This document shows positions 29,379 through 38,486 of a stretch of DNA of 64,000 bases, one piece after another. The notes beneath the pieces were generated by a model. That model was given only the letters and a program-made list of their open reading frames with translations. It ran no database searches and had not been told where the DNA came from. Position 1 is the first letter of the stretch. Each line of letters begins with the position of its first letter. The stretch lies in the NCBI GenBank assembly GCA_030066085.1, contig JASJCI010000033.1, positions 78,698 through 142,697 on the forward strand, written 5' to 3'. The position numbers and the translations under genes are program-made. Origin of the DNA: Gammaproteobacteria bacterium (GTDB taxonomy: Bacteria > Pseudomonadota > Gammaproteobacteria > GCA-001735895).

Positions 29379-29617
29379 CTCAACCTCCGTTTAGTATTTA
29401 TTATCATTCCCATCAGCGAACCGGTTGCGTCTTCGTCGTGGGAACTTCTTGCGCCGTAAAATAACACTCTCGGAGTTGCATTTACAGCCCCAGCCACCAA
29501 TTTATTCGGCCTGCCGGCCCCGATTTTGTTCTACAATTGGGGAAGCTGTACCAAGCCGCCGCATTCAACCCGGTCACGGGCCGGGGGCAGGTCCGCAACC
29601 AGCCGCAATATAGGCCG

Positions 29618-30886
29618 ATGAGCACCCAGATCGAATCACAACCCAGCTGCGCCGATCCCTTCGACCCGAGCTCGATCCCGCTCGACGAAGCCCTGCGCCG
29701 CATCGCCGAGCGAGTGCAGCCGGTGCACGCCTGCGAGCGGCTGCCGATCCGTGAATGCCTCGGCCGGGTCAACAACGAGGCGGTCAAGTCACCCCACGAT
29801 ATTCCGCCGCATGCCAACTCGGCGATGGACGGCTTCGCGCTGGCGCATGCCAGTCTCGCCGCCGACGGCATTACCGAGCTCGACGAAATCGGCACCGCCT
29901 ATGCCGGCAAACCCTTCGACGGCGAGGTCGGCAGCGGCCAATGCGTGCGCATCATGACCGGCGCACTGGTGCCGCCGGGCAGTGATACCGTCGTTATGCA
30001 GGAACAGGCCGAGGTTGGCGCAGACGGCAGGATCCGTGTCGATGCCAACCATCGCAGCGGCGAAAACATTCGCCGCGCCGGCGAGGATATCGCCCGCGGC
30101 GATATCGTGCTCGATGCCGGCGCACGCCTGAACCCGGCGGACCTCGGCGTACTGGCCTCGCTCGGCATCGGCCAGCTGCAGGTCAAGCGCAAGCCGGTGG
30201 TGGCGTTTTTCTCGACCGGCGACGAACTGGTATCGATCGGCGAGCCGCTCGAACCGGGCAAGATTTACGACAGCAACCGTTACACGCTGCACGGCATGCT
30301 CGCACGCATGGGAGTCGACATGATCGATCTCGGCGTGGTGCCGGACGAACCCGACGCGATGCGCGCGACCCTCGCCGACGCTGCCGCGCGCGCCGACCTG
30401 ATCCTGAGCACCGGCGGTGTCTCGGTCGGCGAAGCCGATTACATCAAGCCCGCGCTGGCAGAGATCGGTACTACCGAGTTCTGGAAAATCGCGATCAAAC
30501 CGGGGCGCCCGCTGACGCTGGGCCAGATCGGCGCCAGCATCTTCATGGGCCTGCCCGGCAACCCGGTCGCGGTCATGGTGACCTTCAGCCAGTTCGTGGT
30601 ACCGGCAATCCAGCTGCTGGCCGGCACCGAGATCCGTCGCCCCGCCTTGTTTCGCGCGCGCGCGCTCGACGCGATGCGCAAGAAACCGGGACGCTACGAA
30701 TTCCAGCGCGGTATCGCCACGCAGGACGAAAGCGGCGCCTGGCAGGTCGGCAAAACCGGCAAGCAGGGTTCCGGCATCCTGACCTCGATGGCGCGCGCCA
30801 ACTGCTTCATCGTGCTGCCCGACGCCAATGACGGGGTCGAGCCCGGCGACGAGGTCGACATCCAGTTTTTCGACTGGTCGCTCTGA
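29618..30886 (+). CDS. moeA: Molybdopterin molybdenumtransferase MoeA
   Basis: PPHANSAMDGFAL, STGDELV, STGGVSVGEADY, GLPGNPVAVMVTF. Confidence 0.95.
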   Translation: MSTQIESQPSCADPFDPSSIPLDEALRRIAERVQPVHACERLPIRECLGRVNNEAVKSPHDIPPHANSAMDGFALAHASLAADGITELDEIGTAYAGKPFDGEVGSGQCVRIMTGALVPPGSDTVVMQEQAEVGADGRIRVDANHRSGENIRRAGEDIARGDIVLDAGARLNPADLGVLASLGIGQLQVKRKPVVAFFSTGDELVSIGEPLEPGKIYDSNRYTLHGMLARMGVDMIDLGVVPDEPDAMRATLADAAARADLILSTGGVSVGEADYIKPALAEIGTTEFWKIAIKPGRPLTLGQIGASIFMGLPGNPVAVMVTFSQFVVPAIQLLAGTEIRRPALFRARALDAMRKKPGRYEFQRGIATQDESGAWQVGKTGKQGSGILTSMARANCFIVLPDANDGVEPGDEVDIQFFDWSL

Positions 30887-30887
30887 C

Positions 30888-31142
30888 ATGGCGCAGGTGC
30901 TGTTTTTCGCCAGCCTGGCCGAAGCGCTCGACACCCGTGCCGAGGCAATCGAGTTGCCCGCCGACTGCACCACCGGCGCCGGCCTGGTCGCATTGCTGCG
31001 CGCCCGCGGCGAACCCTGGGACAGCGCCTTCAACGGCGACACGCCGGTGCTGATCGCGATCAACCAGGAAATGACCGACATCGACGCCCGCATAGCCAAC
31101 CACGACGAAATCGCGTTTTTCCCCCCGGTCACCGGCGGTTAA
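30888..31142 (+). CDS. moaD: MoaD-family sulfur carrier
   Basis: 84 aa ending IAFFPPVTGG; next to moeA. Confidence 0.88.
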   Translation: MAQVLFFASLAEALDTRAEAIELPADCTTGAGLVALLRARGEPWDSAFNGDTPVLIAINQEMTDIDARIANHDEIAFFPPVTGG

Positions 31143-33100
31143 TTATCTTCCGGCAGGCCTGCCTGCCGCAGCGCCTGCAGCATGTGGTCGATGTCTTTCG
31201 GATCTTTATAAAGGCTGTCGCGACGCCGTTTGGCGAGTGACAGATCGGGGTTGATCGTGAGCGCCTCTTCCACCGCCCACTCCGCATCGTCGATCCGCCC
31301 GAGCATGGCGTAGATCGCGGCGAGGTTGAGCCGGTAACCGTCGAAGCCCGGGTTGCGTTGCACGCTCTCCTCCGCCCTCGGCAATGCATCCTGGTAACGC
31401 TTCAGCAGGAAAAGAATGCGGCTTTCGATTCCAAGGTAGACACCGGTACTCTGCGGATTCAGGCGCCGGGCGAAGGCGAGCGAATCCAGTCCCTGCTGAT
31501 ACCGGCCCATGTAGCTCGAAATGAATGCCAGGGTTGCGTGACCGTCCGCGTAACCGGGATGTACCTCGATGGTACGCTTCGCGGCAGCCAGCGCGGCGTC
31601 ATGCTGGCGCTGCGACAGGTGCAGGATACTGCGGGTCAGGTATATCTGCGGGATATCGTCGTCGATCGCGAGCGCACGACTGGCAAACTCGAGGCCCTGG
31701 CGGATGGATTCATCCCGGTCCTCGGACCAGTAAAAATTGACCTCGGTGGCATGGGTCAGCGCAATATTGGCGTATGCCCGCGCATAGTTCGGATCGAGCT
31801 CGGCGGCGCGCTGAAACAGGTCGCGCGATTCCACCATGCCCTCGCGCGTGTAAACATTGTACAGTTCGATTCCCCGCAGCAGCAGGTCGTAGGCTTCCGG
31901 CACCGTGGTTTCGACCCGGCTGAACTGCTTTTCTTCTTTTGCCGTCAGGGTGACCTGCAGCGCGGCGACGATATTGCGATTGACGCGATCCTGCAGCGCA
32001 AACACGTCGGCAAGCGCGCCATCGAAACGATCTGCCCAGATATGGCCCCCGGTCGAGGCGTCGATCAACTGCGCATTGATCCGGACCTGGTTGCTGGCGC
32101 GGCGCACGCTGCCTTCGAGCACGAAGCGCACGCCCAGTTCCTCGCCAACCGTGCGCACATCGACCTGGCGGCCCTTGTACGAAAACGCCGAGTTGCGGGC
32201 GACGACGAACAAACCGGAGATCTTCGAAAGGTCGGTGGTGAGGTCCTCCGTTATGCCGTCAGCGAAGTAGTCCTGCTCGGGATCACCGCTCATGTTGTTG
32301 AACGGCAGAACCGCAATCGACGGGCGATAGTCTTCCTGCTCCTGAATCAGCGGAGACTGCACCGGCTCCGCTGTCGGCTTCCATGCAAAATAACCAACAC
32401 TCACGGCTACGATCAGGAGTAGCATGACGCCCGACACGACGGCGTTGACCGGGATATGGCGTTGCGCTGCGACAACAGGTGCCTCGGTTTCGGGTGGCGG
32501 CAGGATTTCACCGTCACGCAGGGATACGCGATAGATTTCGACCTCGTGGTCGAAGCCCTTGAGCGGGTGAGGCCCCAGGTTAGCTATCTGCAGCGGCAGG
32601 CGCGCCGGCAGCGCTTCGTGGATGGCAGGCGTAATACACAGTCCGCCCGGGGCTGCCAGTTGTTCGAGCCGCTGGGCCAGCACGACGCCGGCCCCGGTGA
32701 CAGTATCATCGGCAACGACAACCTCGCCAAGCGCAATGCCGATCCGAACCTCGGGCCTGATGTCATCATCGAGCTGCGCGAGATACTCGGCCTGGGTCGA
32801 CTGGAACGCGAGCGCGGCGCAAACCGCGTCCGAGGCACGCTCGAACTCGGCCAGCAGCGCATCACCGCGCAGCTCGCTCACCTTGCCGGAGTAGCCGCCG
32901 ACAACGCCGCCGAGGCTTCGAAACGACTCCTGGATGCGAGCATGCGCAAGCTTTTCGTCTCGACGCACCAATTCAGTCGAGCCGACGACGTCCGCGTGCA
33001 GGATAACTGCGAGCTTGGCGCTTAGCCCATTGCCAGCCATCGAAAAGACCAGTTCTTCCTCCCCGGGCGTCAATGTTATCACAGGGCTAGCCAGCGGCAT
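31139..33100 (-). CDS. Class III nucleotidyl cyclase-like domain + TM + FlgO/TolB-like + TPR protein
   Basis: HADVVGSTELVRRDEKLAHARIQ, GDALLAEF, TM ISGVMLLLIVAVSVGYFAW, SIAVLPFNNMSGDPEQDYFADGITEDLTTDLSKI, TPR repeats. Confidence 0.88.
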   Translation of the reverse strand: MPLASPVITLTPGEEELVFSMAGNGLSAKLAVILHADVVGSTELVRRDEKLAHARIQESFRSLGGVVGGYSGKVSELRGDALLAEFERASDAVCAALAFQSTQAEYLAQLDDDIRPEVRIGIALGEVVVADDTVTGAGVVLAQRLEQLAAPGGLCITPAIHEALPARLPLQIANLGPHPLKGFDHEVEIYRVSLRDGEILPPPETEAPVVAAQRHIPVNAVVSGVMLLLIVAVSVGYFAWKPTAEPVQSPLIQEQEDYRPSIAVLPFNNMSGDPEQDYFADGITEDLTTDLSKISGLFVVARNSAFSYKGRQVDVRTVGEELGVRFVLEGSVRRASNQVRINAQLIDASTGGHIWADRFDGALADVFALQDRVNRNIVAALQVTLTAKEEKQFSRVETTVPEAYDLLLRGIELYNVYTREGMVESRDLFQRAAELDPNYARAYANIALTHATEVNFYWSEDRDESIRQGLEFASRALAIDDDIPQIYLTRSILHLSQRQHDAALAAAKRTIEVHPGYADGHATLAFISSYMGRYQQGLDSLAFARRLNPQSTGVYLGIESRILFLLKRYQDALPRAEESVQRNPGFDGYRLNLAAIYAMLGRIDDAEWAVEEALTINPDLSLAKRRRDSLYKDPKDIDHMLQALRQAGLPEDN

Positions 33101-33183
33101 GGAGCGCTACCTGCGCAGCGGCGGAATTCAGAAATCCGGGACGGTGCCGATAGCGCGGTTGTTGCCGATTTCAGGATACGACC

Positions 33184-33669
33184 GTGATCAAACCGAGGCT
33201 GGGAATAATCCTGCTGCTTTTCGCACTGGGCGATGCCGCCGCCGACGACCTGCAGATGATCATCAGCGGCAAGGCGCTCCACGTAGGCGGACCGTCCGAC
33301 CTCAACGAGGCCAACTACGGCCTGGGCCTGCAATACGATTTCGACAGCGCGTCGTCGTGGATTCCGCTAATCAACCTGGCGACGCTGAAGGACAGCAACA
33401 ACAACACTTCGAGCTACATCGGCACCGGCATCAAGCGCCGCTTCCGCGTGTCGCCGGTGCCCGACCCGCTCAATTTCGACGCCGGCGTACTCGGCCTGGT
33501 GATGAAGCGCAAGGACTACAACGACGACCGCCCTTTCCTCGGCGCGGTGCCGTTCGTATCGTTCGGTAACGACTGGGGCGGTATCAACCTGACCTACGTA
33601 CCGGCGGTGGAACAGGAAGCCTACCCCTTCTGGTACTTTCAGTTCGCGCTCAAGGTTGCCGAGTTCTAG
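33184..33669 (+). CDS. Exported outer-membrane beta-barrel-like hypothetical protein
   Basis: 161 aa; signal peptide-like N-terminus, alternating aromatic pattern, terminal aromatic segment. Confidence 0.6.
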   Translation: MIKPRLGIILLLFALGDAAADDLQMIISGKALHVGGPSDLNEANYGLGLQYDFDSASSWIPLINLATLKDSNNNTSSYIGTGIKRRFRVSPVPDPLNFDAGVLGLVMKRKDYNDDRPFLGAVPFVSFGNDWGGINLTYVPAVEQEAYPFWYFQFALKVAEF

Positions 33670-33856
33670 TCCTCGCAAGACGGCAGGTTCCACTGCCGGC
33701 ATGACTTTCGGGTTTTAACCTGCAGCAGATACGGGGCGCTCCTGGTCGAGCATCTCGAATTCGGGCGGCTGCAGCCATTCAGCGCCACGCGCGGCTTTAC
33801 CCGCTGCGACTGGCGCCCGGCCATCTTCGATCGGCTGGCGAAGCTGGCGGTGTTAC

Positions 33857-36271
33857 TCACCGGGCACGCATGCGCCGGCCATCCGGATCGAACGCGGCCG
33901 CCATTGTCACTGCCGCGGCGTATCGTTGACCACCCACGTCGACCGTCACGGCGGGGCCAGCCGCGCCGTGCGCGGCATCAATCGATGCCAGTGCAACTGG
34001 CCGGCCAACCCGGTAACCGAACGCCGCCGAGGTGGTTTTACCGACGATCGTTCCCCCCGCGTACACCGGTTCATTGCCGAGTGGCACCGCACTGGTATCG
34101 TCGAACACCAGGCTCACGATGCGCTTTGCGGGCGGGTTATCGCGGCGGTCCAGCAGCGCGTCACGGCCGATGAACGGGGTATCCCAGCCGAGCGCGAATT
34201 CGAGCCCGGCCTGCAGTGGATCGACATCGGTGTCGAGTTCGTGCCCGTAGGCGAGAAAACGTTTCTCGATGCGCATCGAGGTCTGCGCAAAAAGCCCGGC
34301 CGGGCGCACACCCCGCGCTGCCAGCGCGCGGTACAACGCCGCTGCATCCGTTGCCCGGCAGGTCAGTTCCCAGCCGGCCTCACCGACGTAGGAAAGCCTG
34401 GCAGCGATGACGTCGACACCGTCGATACTCGCCGGGGCATGACGGAAATAGCCGAGTTCTCGCAATTCCGCCGCACCGAGGCCGGCGACGATCTCGCCCG
34501 CACGCGGGCCCATCAGGCCGAGCACGGCAAGGGTATCGGTTTCGTCGCTCAGTTCGACCTGCTCGTTGGTCGCGAGATGGCGACGCAGCCACGCCAGGTC
34601 ACGCTTGATCGCGGTCGTGCCGACGTAGAGCCGATAATCCGCGTCGCCGAGGCGCAGCGCGGTCAGGTCGCTTTCGATGCCGCCGTTCTGGTTCAGCATC
34701 GACGTGTAGATCGCGCGCCCCGGCGGCCGCGCCATGTCGTTGGCGCAGACGCGGTTCAGAAACGTCTCGGCATCGGCGCCGGTGACACGGATCTTGCCGA
34801 AGGTCGACAGGTCGAAGATCGCGGCCGATTCTGTCGCTGCGCGCACTTCTTCGCCGACCCGGTCGAACCAGTCGGGCCTGCCGAAGGTCAGCACCGGTTC
34901 CGCCGACTTGCCGAAATACAGCGGCCGCTCGTAGCCGTAAAACTGGCCGAAATGCGCCCCGGCGGCAAGCCATTCTTCGTGCAGCGGGCCGCGGGCCAGG
35001 TCTCGCGCGGTAACGTATTGACGTCCCGGGAACGTAATCTCGTAGTGTTTGCCGAGCGCCTCGGGTACCCGCTCGGCGAGGTGCTTGACGTTATTCCAGC
35101 AACCCGGGTAACGCTTCGGATCGGCCTCGTGCATGTCGTAGGGCAGTTGACCCTCGACGATATTGTGCGCCAGCGCCATGCCGGCGCCGCCACCGGTAGC
35201 AACACCCACCGAGTTCATGCCGCAGCCGAGATAAAACCCTCGAGTTTCGGCGCTCTCACCGAGCAGGAAGGAGCCGTCCGGGGTAAAACTTTCCGGGCCG
35301 TTCAGCAACATCCTGATCTCGGCCGACTCGAGTACCGGCAAGCGGTGCATCGCGTTCATCAGCATCGGTTCGAAGTGGTCCCAGTCTTCGTCGAGCAGGC
35401 CGAAGGCAAAGTCCTCGCCGAGCGCGGCCGGATCGATCGCCTTGCCCATGGGCTCGAAACAGCCGACCAGCAGGCCGCCGGAATCATCGCGGATGTACAG
35501 GTGCGAGTCGTGATCCGACAGGGTCGGCATGTTGCCGCGGATACCTTCGACCGGCTTGGTTAAAAGATAAAAGTGTTCGCAGGGCCAGACCGGCACGTCG
35601 ACACCGGCCATCGCCGCGGTCGCGCGGCTCCACAGGCCGGTACACAGCGCGACCGCATCGCAACGGATCGTGCCGCGCGCGGTTTCGACCGCGCGCACGC
35701 GTCCACCCTCGGTGGCGATCCCGGTCACCGGCGTATCCTCGAAGATACGCGCGCCACGCGCCTTCGCCCCCTTGACCAGCGCGGCGCACAGATCCGACGG
35801 GCTGACCCGGCCGTCATCGGGCGACCAGACCGCGCCGAGCACGTCGTCGGCGTTCATCAACGGCCAGCGCTCGCGCGCTTCGCCGGCCGAAATCCAGTTC
35901 GCCTCGACGCCGAACAGGTGCGCCAGCGCTTCCTGGCGGCGCACGTGCACGACGCGTTCGGGATTACAGGCGATCGACAGCGAACCCTTGTTGATCCAGC
36001 CGGTGGCCTGGCCGGTTTCCGCCTCGAGCTCGGAATACAGCGAAATCGAGTAGCGAATCAGGTCGGTCAGGTTCTGCGTCGAGCGCAGCGCGCGCACCTG
36101 CGCCGCCGAGTGCCAGGTCGTACCCGAGGTCAGCTGCTTGCGTTCGAGCAGGATGGCATCGGTCACGCCCGCCCTGGCGAGGTGGTACAGGGTCGAGCAA
36201 CCCATCACGCCACCGCCGATGACAACCACCGGCGCCTGGGTCGGCAAATTTTCGCTTGCCACCGGCCTCAC
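33857..36271 (-). CDS. FAD-dependent DMGDH/sarcosine dehydrogenase-like protein with GcvT (aminomethyltransferase) domain
   Basis: 804 aa; VVVIGGGVMGCSTLYHLARAG, LTSGTTWHSAAQVR; C-terminal GcvT SYVGEAGWELTC. Confidence 0.9.
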   Translation of the reverse strand: MRPVASENLPTQAPVVVIGGGVMGCSTLYHLARAGVTDAILLERKQLTSGTTWHSAAQVRALRSTQNLTDLIRYSISLYSELEAETGQATGWINKGSLSIACNPERVVHVRRQEALAHLFGVEANWISAGEARERWPLMNADDVLGAVWSPDDGRVSPSDLCAALVKGAKARGARIFEDTPVTGIATEGGRVRAVETARGTIRCDAVALCTGLWSRATAAMAGVDVPVWPCEHFYLLTKPVEGIRGNMPTLSDHDSHLYIRDDSGGLLVGCFEPMGKAIDPAALGEDFAFGLLDEDWDHFEPMLMNAMHRLPVLESAEIRMLLNGPESFTPDGSFLLGESAETRGFYLGCGMNSVGVATGGGAGMALAHNIVEGQLPYDMHEADPKRYPGCWNNVKHLAERVPEALGKHYEITFPGRQYVTARDLARGPLHEEWLAAGAHFGQFYGYERPLYFGKSAEPVLTFGRPDWFDRVGEEVRAATESAAIFDLSTFGKIRVTGADAETFLNRVCANDMARPPGRAIYTSMLNQNGGIESDLTALRLGDADYRLYVGTTAIKRDLAWLRRHLATNEQVELSDETDTLAVLGLMGPRAGEIVAGLGAAELRELGYFRHAPASIDGVDVIAARLSYVGEAGWELTCRATDAAALYRALAARGVRPAGLFAQTSMRIEKRFLAYGHELDTDVDPLQAGLEFALGWDTPFIGRDALLDRRDNPPAKRIVSLVFDDTSAVPLGNEPVYAGGTIVGKTTSAAFGYRVGRPVALASIDAAHGAAGPAVTVDVGGQRYAAAVTMAAAFDPDGRRMRAR

Positions 36272-36322
36272 CTGCCTGCTCTGGTCATGTGCACTCGCAG
36301 TGCCTCCCGTACCGTTCGGGCT

Positions 36323-37033
36323 TCAGATTTCGATCGAGTTGCGATCGCCGCTCTCGATCCAGGCGGCAAATGCGAGCAGGGGTTCGTCAGCGGTGCGCAT
36401 AGCATGCATTTGCCAGCTGTCGTGGAAAATCAGGTCACCCGGTTTAACGTCGAACCAGTCACCGCTGTCCAGGCTCCAGCAGCTGCCGGGCGTCAGCACG
36501 AGATAGATCTCCCTGGCTTCGTGCCGGTGATCCCGGTAATGACTGTGCGCTGTCATCAACAGGAAACCAGCCAGGGGCACTTCACATCGAATCGGACTGT
36601 CGGGGCCGGTCAGCGGCGCGTAAGTGTAGCCGTCGAGCAACTCCCGGCTTACCGTGTCTTCGGTATAACTTGCGTTCTGCGACCAGCGGAACTCCCCGAG
36701 CGCCGATGCGACCCCTTGCGCAAGCTGCGCGAGTTCGCCATCAGCGGCGATCTCGAGGGCGCGCTCGAGTTCCGCCAGCGCGGCAAAGTCGTCACCGAAG
36801 CGAGACTCGATGCGCGGGTTGCGCAGCGCTTCTGTCGGTGGCCGCCTGATTCGGCGCTTACCTGTTATGTCCACGCGCGCTTCGACCGCCTGCCAGGCCA
36901 TATCGATTAACTGTTCCAGTCGTTCGCTCAACGGAATCCCCGCGTGTGATTCAGGTTGTTCGGCGGGCAATGTTGCCGCGAATCGTTCACGCTTACAACA
37001 ATGCGAACTCACTTGCGGCCACGCAAGCAGCAT
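36323..37033 (-). CDS. DMSP-lyase-like cupin (DddQ/DddL/DddK superfamily)
   Basis: TAHSHYRDHRHEAREIYLVLTPGSCWSLDSGDWFDVKPGDLIFHDSWQMHAMRTADEPLLAFAAWIESGD; start approximate (ATG at 37033); the longer ORF is antisense to DUF1285. Confidence 0.75.
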   Translation of the reverse strand: MLLAWPQVSSHCCKRERFAATLPAEQPESHAGIPLSERLEQLIDMAWQAVEARVDITGKRRIRRPPTEALRNPRIESRFGDDFAALAELERALEIAADGELAQLAQGVASALGEFRWSQNASYTEDTVSRELLDGYTYAPLTGPDSPIRCEVPLAGFLLMTAHSHYRDHRHEAREIYLVLTPGSCWSLDSGDWFDVKPGDLIFHDSWQMHAMRTADEPLLAFAAWIESGDRNSIEI

Positions 37034-37072
37034 CCCTTGCGCATCGACCTGCCTGCACTCAGAATTAGCCCC

Positions 37073-37630
37073 ATGGACGACTTGAACAGTATTTTCGAGG
37101 CCATCGAGCAGGCCCGCCTGGCCGATGAGGCCAGGCGGGCCTGGAATCCTTCCCGGGTGGGTGAAATCGACATTTGCATTGCCCCGGACGGCAGCTGGCA
37201 CCACGAGGGCCGTCCGTTCAAACGCGACTCGCTGCTCAGGTTGTTTGCCAGCGTCCTGCGGCGGGAAGGCGATGAATACTATCTCGTGACCCCGGCGGAA
37301 AAGCTGCGCATCCGGGTCGACGACGCCCCTTTCGTCGCCAACCTGGTGGAGGTGATCGAAGACGACGGTCGCAGCGCAATCGTTTTTACCACCAATATCG
37401 GCGAGCGCGTGGTGGTCGACGCATCGCACCCGATCCGGGTCGAAGTCGATACCGACAGCGGCGAGCCCCGCCCCTACGTCTACCTGCGCGACGGGCTCGA
37501 GGCGCTGATCGGCCGGCGCGCATTCTACGACCTTCTTTGCCTGGCCGAGGAACGCGAACGCGATGGCGCGTGTTACCTGTACGTGACCAGCCTCGAGGCT
37601 GAATTCGAGCTCGGCCGCAGCGATGACTGA
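37073..37630 (+). CDS. DUF1285 family protein
   Basis: CIAPDGSWHHEGRPFKRDSLLRLFASVLRREGDEYYLVTPAEKLRIRVDDAPFV. Confidence 0.88.
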   Translation: MDDLNSIFEAIEQARLADEARRAWNPSRVGEIDICIAPDGSWHHEGRPFKRDSLLRLFASVLRREGDEYYLVTPAEKLRIRVDDAPFVANLVEVIEDDGRSAIVFTTNIGERVVVDASHPIRVEVDTDSGEPRPYVYLRDGLEALIGRRAFYDLLCLAEERERDGACYLYVTSLEAEFELGRSDD

Positions 37631-38372
37631 AAGCCAGCCCGCGGCGGGTATCCGCATCGCGATGTGGTCGGGTCCACGCAATATATCGACCGCGCTGATG
37701 CGCGCCTGGGAAAACCGCGCGGACTGTTGCGTCTGGGACGAGCCACTGTACGGTTACTACCTCGCGCAAACCGGCATCGATCACCCCGGCGCGGACGAGA
37801 TCATCGCCGCGCATGGCAGCAACGCGCACGAGATCATCGCGCGCTGCCGCGGCCCGATTCCATCCGGCAAAACAATCTTTTACCAGAAACACATGACCCT
37901 GCACCTCTTGCCCGACCTCGAGCGTGACTGGCTCCGGTCGCTGGTCAACTGCTTCCTGCTGCGCGAACCCGAACCGGTAATCGCGTCCTACTCGGCGGTA
38001 CGCGGCGGCGCAACGCTCGACGATATCGGCTTCGTGCAACAGGCCGAGCTATTCGACTTCGTGCGCGAACTCACCGGCGAAGTACCGGCGGTCATCGACA
38101 GCCGCGAATTCCTGCAGCAGCCCGAGGCGCAGCTACGCGCGCTGTGCGCGCATGTCGGTGTCGACTTCGATCCGGCAATGCTGCACTGGCCCGCCGGGGT
38201 GCGCGACAGCGACGGTGCCTGGGGCAAGTACTGGTACGACTCGGTGTGGCAATCAACAGGCTTTACGCCCTGGCTCGACAAGCCGGTCGAACTCTCGCCG
38301 GCTGGCGTAAAAACGGCCGCCGCTGCCAGGCCCTACTACGAAAAACTGTACGCTCACCGCCTGTGTCCCTAG
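37623..38372 (+). CDS. Sulfotransferase-like protein
   Basis: MWSGPRNISTALMRAWENRADCCVWDEPLYGYYL PAPS-loop-like start. Confidence 0.75.
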   Translation: MTESQPAAGIRIAMWSGPRNISTALMRAWENRADCCVWDEPLYGYYLAQTGIDHPGADEIIAAHGSNAHEIIARCRGPIPSGKTIFYQKHMTLHLLPDLERDWLRSLVNCFLLREPEPVIASYSAVRGGATLDDIGFVQQAELFDFVRELTGEVPAVIDSREFLQQPEAQLRALCAHVGVDFDPAMLHWPAGVRDSDGAWGKYWYDSVWQSTGFTPWLDKPVELSPAGVKTAAAARPYYEKLYAHRLCP

Positions 38373-38486
38373 TTTGCCAGCCACTTTTCGCAAGCCGCTT
38401 TAATACCAACAATCTAACACTTTTCCGCCTTCCGCTAGCCCGGCACCGCAGGTACACTTGGATGTTCGGCATCAATCTAACTGCTA

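Noticed and set aside
33670-33856. Pseudogene fragment reading YGALLVEHLEFGRLQPFSATRGFTRCDWRPAIFDRLAKLAVLL on the plus strand
   Set aside because: Protein-like but no start and no recognised family; not strong enough to call without a search.
37034-37681. N-terminal extension of the DMSP-lyase-like ORF (452-aa version)
   Set aside because: The extension is antisense to the DUF1285 gene; cupin homology begins only near 37.0 kb.
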